A DNA stretch of 64,000 nt from Phascolarctos cinereus. Lineage: Eukaryota; Chordata; Mammalia; Diprotodontia; Phascolarctidae. Numbering within the stretch: the first letter of the stretch is position 1; the number at the start of each line of letters is the position of its first letter. The stretch is taken from assembly GCF_002099425.1 (NCBI RefSeq), contig NW_018344252.1, positions 2,294,001-2,358,000 of the forward strand, written 5' to 3'. The notes below the pieces were generated by a model that saw only the letters and a program-made list of their open reading frames with translations, did not search any database and had not been told where the DNA came from. Shown piece after piece: positions 48,930 through 59,125 of this stretch. A program made the position numbers and the translations under genes.

Positions 48930-49180
48930 AGGCCTCAGCCATGCTTCTCTTTGTGAGCTACCTCCTGGCCATCTTCTGCAGGAAGCCTTCCCCTGTCCCT
49001 CTTAATTCTCACTTTTAGTCTGTTATCCCCCCCCACACACACTGTCCTATATATAGCTTGTTTGTATATATTTGTTTGCTTATTATCTGTTCTTTTTGTG
49101 ATTGTGACTGTCTTGTGCCTCTTTTTAGGTCTAGCACTTAGCGCAGGGTCTGGCACACAGGATCTACCATCCATAAATAT
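48930..49180 (+). repeat. L2-type 3' end
   Basis: GCAGGAAGCCTTCCCCTGTC, CTATATATAGCTTGTTTGTA and ATTTGTTTGCTTATTATCTG, then CTAGCACTTAGCGCAGGGTC; sense. Confidence 0.75.
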
Positions 49181-49244
49181 GTATTTATGGATCTTGTGGT
49201 AGAGTAACATTCTATTCATTTGTGTGCCCGAGTTTCATATCTGC

Positions 49245-49510
49245 CGCCTGCCACTAGGTGGTACAGTGGACAGAGCATGGGGCTTGGAGTCAGAAAGAAC
49301 TGAGTTCAAATTCTGCTTCAGATACTTACTAGCTGTATGACCCTAGACAATAAACCACTGCCTGCTTCATGTTCCTCATCTGTAAACTTAGGTTGTAATA
49401 GAACCTACTGGTTGTTACGAGGACCGAATGAGGTGATAGTCACGAGTGCTTGGCATAGCACCTGGCACGTAGTGGGCACTGAGGCAACGTTAGCTCCTGT
49501 TGTCGCTGCC
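49245..49510 (+). repeat. CORE-SINE, full length
   Basis: CACTAGGTGGTACAGTGGAC, GAGTTCAAATTCTGCTTCAG, CTCATCTGTAAACTTAGG and CTTGGCATAGCACCTGGCAC in sense order. Confidence 0.85.
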
Positions 49511-50188
49511 CTTATCTGGATTTCTGTTTCCTTGGTGCCACAGAAAGGGTTGGTATGAGTGATTTTAAGACATTTTCTTCAGTCTCTCTGGAATATGTCT
49601 AGGAGGGGATCTGTGTCAAAGGATATGGACGTTGTACTCACTTTTTAAAAGCACAATTCCTAATTGCTTGGAAAGCCAATTCTTAGAAAATAGCATCTGC
49701 TCTTCTAAGCAGCGTTCAGAAGAGAAAGTGCTGTCTAACCTACTTATGACTGGGGTAGACAGAGATTGTTCTAGTTTGGCTGGAAAGTGGATTATGTGAA
49801 GGAAGGGGATATATGATGTGTTCATGAAAGTAGCTTGGAGTCAGACTGGAGAGGGCCTTGAATGTCAGGATTAGTAGTTTATTCCTTAGCTGGAAGGCAA
49901 TAAAGGCTCAGTGATGATTTCTGAATAGAATGCTAACATAATACAAGCAGAACATTTGGAAGGATTCATAACTAACTTTAAAATATTAATAAACCTCCAC
50001 ATCACAGAGTAGAGAAAGAACCTTCAAATATATAAAAGTGCCCCATAAAATCATGTTGAATGATTTTTAAATTATATATAAAAAGTTTACATATAAAAGG
50101 ATACACACAAGCTTTCTATGGAGTTTTATGTATAAGTTGGTTATATAAAGCTACATGATTATGTATGTGTATATGTATGAGTGTATGT

Positions 50189-50815
50189 GTGATGGGGTAT
50201 GGGCCCAAGCTGAGAATTTTACCCCTTGCCCCAAAAGAATTTGGGTCCCATTTGTTTGAGGGGGAAATCACAGGGTACGGGCTCTGGAAATGTCCCCTAG
50301 GCCTTGAACTCTCCTTGAATGTCCCCATGGGGTCAAGTCTTTGGCGTTAGCCTGAGGCATCAACCCTTCCCAGTTAATTAGCTGTCCTTTCATTGTCTGC
50401 TTCTGGCCCCACCCTAGACCTCCACTCCTTGACCCTATTTAGACCCCATTCTCCTTTGGCCATGTGGTCCAGGTCCCAGACATTCAACCTCCAGTCACCC
50501 CAGCCTACTGACCACTCCCATGAAGATCCTCCATAGACCCCTCCTCCAGTCACCCCTGACTACTTGACCACTCTTGGATCCCTCCAATAGTCTTTCTGTA
50601 TATAAGATCCATCTTGTCTCCATTAAAGTGCTCAGATTCTTACAATTTGGCCAATGGCTCAGATTCAATCTGGAATTCTTGCATTAGGGATACAAATGCT
50701 TAGATTCCTTAAGAGTCTGGCCAATATGGTGGATCTTTACTAAACCTTGCCTTTGGCTGAAAGAAGGCTTGGGTGAAATTTATTCGGGCAGGACCTGTGT
50801 TACTATTTTGGAGTC
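50189..50815 (+). mobile_element. Possible solo LTR of an endogenous retrovirus (fossil)
   Basis: A segment of about 0.63 kb that begins TGATGGGG and shows the parts of an LTR in order: C-rich U3-like sequence, TATA-like GTATATAAGATCC, a nearby ATTAAA polyadenylation signal, and a U5-like stretch. No internal retroviral region adjoins, so it would be a solo LTR. The ends are approximate and the family could not be assigned. It looks old. Confidence 0.42.
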
Positions 50816-50897
50816 CATGAACCCCTAAACCTCAGCATATGTATACACACACATGTGTGCTGCATATGTGACTTGAGTGACTTTTTAGAGTGTAGTT

Positions 50898-51004
50898 CAG
50901 GGGTGAGGACCTGTGGCCTTCTAGGTCCTTAAGTGCAGCTTTTTGATTGAATCCAAATTATAAAGGCCACGTGTGGCCTTAAAGCCTCAGGTTCCCAACC
51001 AGTG
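50898..51004. mobile_element. Small hAT-like nonautonomous DNA transposon
   Basis: 107-bp element with terminal inverted repeats: left CAGGGGTGAGGACCTGTGGC; the right end reads CACTGGTTGGGAACCTGAGG on the minus strand. The flanks GTGTAGTT (50890-50897) and GTCTAGTT (51005-51012) are an 8-bp duplication with one change, as expected for hAT. No transposase; mobilised in trans when active. Confidence 0.75.
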
Positions 51005-51029
51005 GTCTAGTTCCTATTTGCTTTCAATA

Positions 51030-51245
51030 ATGATTGGACTAATTGGCAGCCCCCTAACAGCTGTCATGTTTGCCAGTCTAATAGGTGGGATGAGGTACAA
51101 CCTTAGAGTTGATTTAATTTTCAGGTCTCCAGATATTAGTGATTTGGAACATTTTTATGTAGTTGTTAATAGCTTGCATTTCTTCTTTTTAGAAATGCTT
51201 GTGCATTGTCCTTTGGCCACTTATCTACTGGGGAAGGGCTCCTTT
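51030..51245 (-). repeat. L1 LINE fragment, old
   Basis: ATGTTTGCCAGTCTAATAGG, TAGTGATTTGGAACATTTTT and TGTCCTTTGGCCACTTATCT are the antisense ORF2 end. Confidence 0.65.
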
Positions 51246-51261
51246 ACCAAAACTTTAATAA

Positions 51262-51512
51262 CAATAATAACAGCCAGCATTTATATAACACTTGAAGGTT
51301 TATGTAGCACTTTATAAATATCTTATTTTTCCTCAAAACAACCTTGAGAGATAATGCTGCTATTATCCTCATTTTACAGATGAGGAAATTGAGGCAGATA
51401 GAGGTTAAGTGAGTTGCCCAGGGCCACACAGCAAGTGTCTGAGCTGGATTTGAACTCAGGTGTTCCTAACTCTAGGCCCAGTACTCTATGCACTGAGCAA
51501 CCTGATGTTGGG
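51262..51512 (-). repeat. CORE-SINE, full length, antisense
   Basis: CTTTATAAATATCTTATTTT, CTCATTTTACAGATGAGGAA, GTTGCCCAGGGCCACACAGC and CTCTATGCACTGAGCAACC. Confidence 0.85.
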
Positions 51513-51879
51513 GAATTACTTTGTGAGGTACTGAAAGCAGGAGATGATGGAAGCTTTCTGCTGAGACATGTACATCGCTTGCTACAGGTTCGAACTGTTC
51601 CTTTTTGTAGTGTGTCTGCTGTGATTCTTAATTCTTTATGACCTGGGTCATTCCAGACTATGGCTACACAGAAACCAAGACTCCTTGCAATCAAAGAATC
51701 CTACTTCTCCACTGTAGACAATGATTCCTAGCCACCCTCTCCAGGATAGGGTGCACCTATTCTCATGACCCTCTACACAGAGGACCAGTTCAAAGAATGG
51801 GCATGCTCCTTGTTCCTCGTTGGTATACCCAGGGTGCAGCTTTATCACCCAGGACATGCCTTCACTGGATGGCCTTCTT

Positions 51880-52145
51880 TTCCAACTGGTGAGTATCTGC
51901 CCCAGACTACCATTTCTTGAGGCATCCTGGCCTTGCTCTCTTCATTCTTGGCTTCACTCCTCACTCCCTGACTTCTGTGCCTACTTGCCAGTAACCTCAA
52001 CACGTCTCCCTTCTCTGCTTTCCAACTACCTTTAATGTGGTGTTTTCCCTCGTTAGACTATAAGCTCCTTAAAGGTAGGGGCTGTCTTTTTTGCTTGTGT
52101 CTTAGCATAGTGCCTGGCACATAGTAAGCACCTAAATTATTGATC
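51880..52145 (+). repeat. L2-type 3' end
   Basis: CTTGAGGCATCCTGGCC is followed by TAAGCTCCTTAAAGGTAGGG and CATAGTGCCTGGCACATAGT. Confidence 0.65.
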
Positions 52146-52152
52146 TGTCCAT

Positions 52153-52211
<59 letters not shown>

Positions 52212-52230
52212 CCTGCCATCTATCTATCTG
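52153..52230. repeat. TCTA microsatellite
   Basis: Uninterrupted ATCT units to about 52211, then variant units. It begins at the end of the L2-type tail. Confidence 0.95.
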
Positions 52231-52993
52231 TTGTCACCTACAGGCTCTGTGGCCACCATTGCTCAGCAAGCTCTCCCCCTTTTAGGTTCACTCTATTTAG
52301 ATATCCTGGTGGCAATAATCTATCTACACTCAAGTTGTTCTCTTCACTTTTTTTTTCAATGTATCTTATGCTTCCTCTCTACATAAATCTTATATGTTTG
52401 CGTGGAAACTTTATCTTACATGCTAATTTCCCTTCAAATATCTGGTGACCCAGCTCTGTGTGTGTGACAGAGCTGCCAGTTGGAACCTGTTCCAGTTCCC
52501 TACATATCATCAAGTTCTTCCGTAATGGATGTGGGACCTCTTCTTGCACTAATGCACAGCCTTAAGCCCTAGTTCAGGCCCCATGTCACCCTCTTAGATA
52601 GACCTTGTCACTAATGTCTAAAGACCTCTGGCTTTCTATGTTGATCTGGGTTGGAAAAAGTGATTCAGTGTGATTTTTATTTTGGATGTTATGACTGGAT
52701 TCAGTCTGGTCTGCTTTCTAGGTGTACACTACAGTCATCATTAAGCTTGTGTCTACTAGACATGTGTGTGTATGTATTTCAAGTTCCTACTAATTCTGCC
52801 CTTGGAAGCAGAGTTATGAAGTGGTTCATGATGATTCCTCCAGGTGGAGAGCAAAAGCTCAAGCAATGGACTACAGGGTTGAGATCCCAACCCTGTGCTA
52901 GGAAAGGTCACTCTCTCCTGGGCGACTCCCAGAACTGGCCCGCACCCTCAGGCTGTCAACAAAGGCCCAGCAGGAAACATAAGAACAGGGTCC

Positions 52994-53141
52994 ACTGGGG
53001 CAGCTAGGTGGCGCACTGGAAAGAGCACTGGCCGTAGCAGGAGGACCGGAGTTCAAATCCGGCCTCAGACACAAAACACTTACTAGCTGTGTGACCCTGG
53101 GCAAGTCACTTAACCCCATTGCCTAGCCAAAAGAAAAAAAA
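52994..53141 (+). repeat. Young tRNA-headed SINE with target duplication
   Basis: GGGGCAGCTAGGTGGCGCAC, GAGTTCAAATCCGGCCTCAG and an A-rich tail. The same 12 bases, AAGAACAGGGTC, lie at 52981-52992 and 53142-53153. Confidence 0.93.
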
Positions 53142-53153
53142 AAGAACAGGGTC

Positions 53154-54085
53154 AACCACAGATGTTTCTGAACAATAAGATTATGTCTTTCTGATGTAGT
53201 CTTTACCAGAATTTTTTAAAATAACGATTAGAAATCGGTATCAATTGCACCCAGCTGAAGTAAGGCAATGGGCAGGGGTCTGTTTTTCTTTTAGTGCTTC
53301 GGCTACTAGAGAAAATATTCATGATAAAAAAGAAAAAGCATATACCACTTCATGTGTGTATTTAGAAGTCACCACACAAGATTACTGTGGAGGCTTAAGT
53401 TTTAAACAGATATCTCTGCCACTAGCCACCACAGACTTGTTGCTCTGGTGTGTGTGTGTGTCCCACCATCTCCCTCTCCTCTTCTCCTTTCCTTGAGAGA
53501 TCCTCAAAACTCCACCTGTACTAGGAGAAATCCTGCCCTCTAGTCTTGATGTTCTGTTAGCTTCTCTTCCCAAGCTGAGAAGAAATAGCCCTCTCAGGGC
53601 CCTTTGTAAGGGTGTTTCACAAGTCTCCGTGGAGTAGCTGTGTTGTGTGGGCTGTGGGGGCAGAGCAGGGTTATACCACTCTCTCCTACTCTGCCATTTT
53701 GGCTGGTCTCCAACTTCATCCCGTTTCATAGGAGTTGTATAAATAGGAATGTGTGGATCACTGCTCATGATGAAAAGGTGAGGGGTTTCATTTAGTTGTT
53801 TTCACTAGGCTGCCTGTCAGACATCATTCCTCCTTCATCCTTCCAAGGCCTGTTTATGTCAGGCCTTCCAGCACCCCTTTTCCAGAACAGAACTCCTTCT
53901 TGGCTGGCCACTTGTTTTCTCCTTTTAATGCTTCCTTTCCTTGGACAATCTGTCAGCTTGCTGTCTGACTCAGAAGCAGTCCTCATTATGTCTGAATTAT
54001 ATAACTGCCCATAATATTCCATCAGGGCCAATTTAATTTGCTGTCCAGTACTTGGCATTAAGTTAAGGAAAGTGTGTATAGAAGC
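53154..54085. other. Nothing firmly recognised
   Basis: A minus-strand frame of 128 codons at 53382-53768 matches no family I know. CTACTCTGCCATTTTGGCTG at 53685-53705 resembles the L1 5' end on the minus strand, so part of this may be an L1 5' UTR remnant. Confidence 0.35.
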
Positions 54086-54089
54086 TTCC

Positions 54090-54390
54090 TAGGGATCACT
54101 ATGCCAAAATGTTCTCTATATAACGTCTATACACTGCTCCCAGCTGTATAATCTCTCTTCCACATGACATCTCTTCAAATGTTTGAGGACGGTCATCATG
54201 CCTTCCTATGTCTTCTCTTCTTGAGGCTGGCCATTCCCATTTCCTTCAAACTCATTCTTCCGTGGATTGATTTTCAGTCCCCTCACCATCCTGGTCAGCT
54301 TTATTTGGATGTGCTCCAGCATGTCAATATATTTTAAAATATCCTTTCTAAAAAAGGGCCCAGAAAGAACCTCAGTGCTTCAGAGGGAGG
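54090..54390 (-). repeat. CR1/L3-type LINE 3' fragment
   Basis: GACATCTCTTCAAATGTTTG, TGTCTTCTCTTCTTGAGGCT, CCCCTCACCATCCTGGTCAG and TGTGCTCCAGCATGTCAATA follow the antisense order of the CR1/L3 LINE end. Old. Confidence 0.65.
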
Positions 54391-54640
54391 GTGAACAAGG
54401 TAGGGGACAGACAGTAGGACTTGAATCTTGTTGTTGGGCACATGCTTAATTTTATGCCCCCTAACACTGCAGGACATTGTATGTTTGTTTTTTACTGCCG
54501 TGTCACATCCTGGGCTTGCATTGAGCTTGAGATTCAGGCCTTTTTCACCTGGATTGTATCATCCTCTTTCTTCCCATTGTGGTTGACTTTTTGACTTTTT
54601 GAGCCCATGTGAAGGAATTTACATTTATTACTCTTTCATT

Positions 54641-54846
54641 GAGGCATCTAGGTAATGCAGTGAATAGAGTGCTGGGTCTGGTGCAGGAAGACCTGAGTTC
54701 AAATCCAGACTCAGACATTTACTAGCTGTGTGACCCTGGGCAAATCCCTTAATCTCTGTTTGACCCAGTTTCCTTATAAGTAAACTGGGGGTCATAATAA
54801 CACCTCCCTTGCTGGGTTGTCATGACGATCAAATGAGATAATATAT
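54641..54846 (+). repeat. CORE-SINE
   Basis: GAGGCATCTAGGTAATGCAG, GAGTTCAAATCCAGACTCAG and GATCAAATGAGATAATATAT; sense, 3' end cut. Confidence 0.85.
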
Positions 54847-54960
54847 CCTTCCACAAAGCTGCCAAATTGGATTCCTAAAGCATAGAGCCTACCATATTCC
54901 TCCCCTGTTCAAGAAGCTTCCATGTCTCCCAGTGGAGTGGCACCTCCAGCCTGGGTATCC
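54847..54960 (+). repeat. LINE 3' UTR fragment (L2-like)
   Basis: CCTTCCACAAAGCTGCCAAA, then ATTCCTAAAGCATAGAGCCT. The same words recur at 55690-55765, so this is one repeat family. Confidence 0.55.
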
Positions 54961-55629
54961 CCAAAACCTGGTTGGTCCAATTCAACAGCTTTCCCCATCT
55001 TTACTCTCTTCTAGTGTCATTTCTATCTCCCCTGCACACACACTGAGGACTGTGATATAAAGGTCCAGGCATGCAGGTTCCACTGCCTTTGATGAAGAAA
55101 ACAGAATAACTTGCTCTAACACTTTTGTAAGTCTTCCATTTTTCTTCTGCTTGTTGCCCTTCTCCCATTTCATCTCCAAATGTCCTTGGATGTCTGACCA
55201 AGCTTTCCTTGGCCTGCTTTTGCCCTCTACTGCTTCTCTCTGTTTTATGGAATGATATTTCTCATAATCATCCACCATCTTTCTTCAGAAGAGTTTCCAA
55301 AGTTGTTTCCATTCTAACCCACTGTTTCTTTTGTCAGCCTGCTCTCTTTATTTGGCAAGGAAGTTAGATGTTTGCTGGCTAAGGCACAGTGTGTCCAAAC
55401 AAAGCTCAATCTTCTTTCCCAAACTTTCCCTTCTTCCTTCTGTTTAAGAAGTCATCATCCTTCCAGTCCCTAGGGTTCACAACTTCAGAATCATCTGGAA
55501 TCTTTCCTCTCCTTCCCTTCCCATTGACAGTCAGTTGGCCAGTCGTGCTGAGCCTTTCTCAGCAGTGCCTTTTGGGTTGTTTCTCTTCTCTTTACTCACA
55601 GCGCCACCCCTGCAGCGCAGGCCCCCATC

Positions 55630-56240
55630 ACTTGTAGCCTACACTATTTCAGTGACTCCCTAAGTGTGCTTTCTGCCTCTCTCTTCCTTCTCCAATCTAC
55701 CTTCCACAAAGCTGCCAAACTGATATTCCTAAAGCATAAGTCTGACCATCTTCCTCCCCTGTGCAAATTAGTTCAGGGGCTCTCAATTTCTTTGAGGCTA
55801 AAATATGAACTCCAATTTTTGACATTTACTGCCCTTCATCATTATGTAGAAGCCTGCATTTCCAGGCTAATTGCACATACCTCTTCTTCAAGCACTCATT
55901 CAGAAAACTCGACAACTTAATGTCCCTCCTCCATGGCATTCATTCTTCCATCTCCACGCCTTTGTGCCTCTGGTCTGGCATGCTCCCCCTCCTCCCCGCT
56001 GCCTCTGAGATCAGCTCCACATCTTCCACCAGACCCTTCTCCCCCTAGTTGCTGGTGCCTTCACCCTGTCTCCCCTCAGAAAATTATTTTCTATCAATTT
56101 TGAATTTACCTTTTTGTGTTCATGCTGTTTTCCCCCATAGAATGTAAGCTGTTGTTTCACTCTTTGTATGCTCAGTTCCTAGTATAGTGTCTGACAAATG
56201 GCAAATACGTAAATGATTGTTTAATGATTGGACTGAATCA
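55630..56240 (+). repeat. L2-type LINE 3' end
   Basis: CCTTCCACAAAGCTGCCAAA, ATATGAACTCCAATTTTTG, GCATGCTCCCCCTCCTCC and CTCAGTTCCTAGTATAGTGT in order, sense. Confidence 0.65.
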
Positions 56241-56269
56241 ATGAGTGGATCTTTCCAAGTGTTGATGCA

Positions 56270-57845
56270 AATAGAAAATAGGTAGGTCAACACTTTGTAA
56301 TATTTCTATAATTTATTTATATTATTATACATATTTCCCTCATTTCCCTTCCCTCCACTATAGACTCTTGCCCCCAATTTCATTGTCTTAGTTTTCTCCC
56401 CCCAACCTGTATCTTCTGTCTCCTAGGAGATTTCTTTTCCCAGTTCTTCCTAGTGGCTACTGACCATGATGTAAATCACAATTATGACATTAGCTACCAA
56501 CAGTTACATGTATTCTACTGGAGGGAGGGCCCTTCCTTCTTTGAAGGTACTAACTGGACAGTTGACAAATTTCAAGTCTTCTCAGAAATTAATAGGTAAC
56601 ATTTTGTAGGACTATCTAACCCATCCTGGGAGGGAAAATGAAGATGTGAGTCCCAGGTGCCATGTTGTTATTCACCATTGGCAGCTCGCCCTGGTAGGAA
56701 GACTGCTCGTACAGGGACTGCTTGGGCTTTTTTCTTTCTCTAGCACTGGGTGCAGCGCCTGACACTTAGTAAGTGCTTAATAAATGCAGGCTGAATGAAG
56801 GATTGATAGAGCCATGTGAACAAAGACATATTTTGACTCGTGGCTCGGCTTTCAACTACCAAAAGAGCAGAAATGGAGAAGCCAAGAATGTTTAATGAAG
56901 ATTTTCATGGTGGGCGTTTAATGATGGCTGCCAGCTGATTTCCTGGGCTTGTATAATGCTGACTCTACCTAACAGTGGAGCACTCTGTGGCTCACTTCCT
57001 GCTTTACTAAAGATGAAATCCTTGTAACTGCCTACCTATAGAAATGTTTTTGAAATATTTTATTTTCAAGGTTTTAAAATATCATCATTTTCCCAGCTGG
57101 CATTATTTTAATAATTGTTTTTGTAAAATGGTCTTTTAGAACATTAGCCCAGCTTGTAATCAAGCCCCTACACATCCCTTCTTTCCCTAGACATAATTAA
57201 ATAGCACCATACTGTGACTGCAAGGGAAAGGCCATGACCTTATTTAATGGTATGACAACTGTGCAATAAGCCAACATTAATCAGGAACAATAATTTTAAA
57301 AATAGTGTAGTTGGCCACCCCAAGGAGCATTTCGCCAGCTGAGCATCACAGATCCTTGGAAACTTGGAAAGTATCCCCTGATGAAGACCCACTGAGAATT
57401 TTCACCTGTGAATGCTCATAATTCCTGCTAGCTTTTTTCTTCCATTAGCAATTCAGTAATGGATTCCTCATTTGTATTCAAGATGCTAGTTCTTAAAGAT
57501 GGCTGAAAAGAAAAGAGCTTAAAACTGTGATATGATATGCCTTTCTGTCCCAAGTAACCTGCAAAAGAAGAGTTTGATCATAGGATTCATTTACCATAGG
57601 GCCTCTACCATGTTTTAAGGAAGCACCGTGGAGGATTCCAGGAAAAAGATTTTGTACCTGCCCTCAGGGAGCTTATAGTTGGAAGGACCCAAACAGAAGG
57701 ATTCCTAAACAATCATTTCATCTCTTTCCTAGTCTCTGGTATAATAATAATGGCAATAATAGTATCAATTCAGGTCATTGTGAAAAGAACTTACAGGATT
57801 AACCATAAGGAGTCCTGACTTAATGATAAATGTAGCTTTTGTGAG
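56270..57845. other. Repeat-poor intergenic stretch
   Basis: Only a short L2-type tail (56735-56790, TAGTAAGTGCTTAATAAATG) and an old piece at 57570-57700 are recognised. The part at 57050-57500 is AT-rich, without repeat, and a candidate for conserved noncoding DNA. Confidence 0.4.
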
Positions 57846-57849
57846 TAAA

Positions 57850-58085
57850 TATGATACACCAATGGTCCTGGAATCACAAAAAGCTGAGTTCAAATTTAGC
57901 CTCAGACACTTACTAGCAGTGTGACCCTGGACACATCACTTCACCCTGTTTGCCTCAGTTTCCTCATCACTAAAATGAACTATAGAAGGAAATGGCAAAC
58001 CACTCCAGTGTCTCTGCCAAGAAAATCCCAAATGGGGTTGTGAAGAGCTGGACCCAGCTGAACACAACTAAACAACAGCAACAAA
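57850..58085 (+). repeat. SINE of the 'ggcaaaccactccagtgtct' type
   Basis: GAGTTCAAATTTAGCCTCAG, GGAAATGGCAAACCACTCCA, CCAAATGGGGTTGTGAAGAG and a CAACAGCAACAAA tail; sense, full length. Confidence 0.85.
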
Positions 58086-58728
58086 CATGTCTCACAAGCA
58101 CGATCTAGTGGCTGGAATTGAATATCAGAAGCTGTCTGTTTTTCATGGACCTGTAGATGAGAAATATCCAAACTAAAGACACAGAATTCCAAGTACGCCA
58201 GAAAGCTCAACAAATAAATTGTTATGGAATGGGTTAGTTGTCATAGGCCAGATTGTTGCCCACCATTGTCTGAAGATACCACCGGTTCACAACAGCTTAA
58301 GGACACTGCTTTCCCCAGTGATCGCCATCCCAAGTAGTCATCATGTCCAACTGTCCATCATCCTGGCTGGTCCTTGAGTTGTACTGATGGGACATCCTCT
58401 AGAGAGGAGGAGCTAAGCTCCTGATACCTTTATTCACTGGTACAAGCACTTCTTTTCTCAACCTTGCGATATTTGCAGAACACTGTACGCAGGAATATTA
58501 GCAGGATGATGACTTGTCTCAACACTTTGTATTTGAACTCCTTTGAAAAAGATATGGAGAGCAAGATCATGACACCACCACTACCAATAAGAGTTGGCAT
58601 TTTAGAACATTTTAACAAAGAGCCAGCTATGTACAGAACAGTATTCCAATTAAACTCAGGCAAATGGCACACCATCTACACATCCCCTACCACACCTCAA
58701 AATAGGGAATTAAAGCACTCTAACGGAG

Positions 58729-58975
58729 GTAATAGAGGAAGCAGAGAGAGTGCTGCGTCTGGAGTCAGGAATATCTGAGTTCAAATCCAGCTTCAAATAT
58801 TTACTGGCTGTGAACTCTGGGAAGGTCACTTAGCTTCTGTTTGCCTCAGGTTCCTCGATTATAAAATGAGGATCATAATAGCAAGTATAACAAGGTTGTT
58901 ATGAGGATCAAATGAGATATTTGTAAAGTCCGTGGCACAGTGCTTGGCACATAACAGGTGTTCAGTAAATGCTCT
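58729..58975 (+). repeat. CORE-SINE, full length
   Basis: GAGTTCAAATCCAGCTTCAA, AGGATCAAATGAGATATTTG and GGCACAGTGCTTGGCACATA in sense order. Confidence 0.85.
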
Positions 58976-59125
58976 TTTTCCCTCCCTCCTCTAAAGGAGG
59001 CTGGTTTAGTTAGATCTGATTGAAACTGTCTCTGGTGTTTAAGACCTTGAAAAGAAGAGTGACAATTCGGGAAGAGAACTTTGGGATCTAATCCACTCTG
59101 AGACAGTTCTGTCTCTGTGCTTTCT

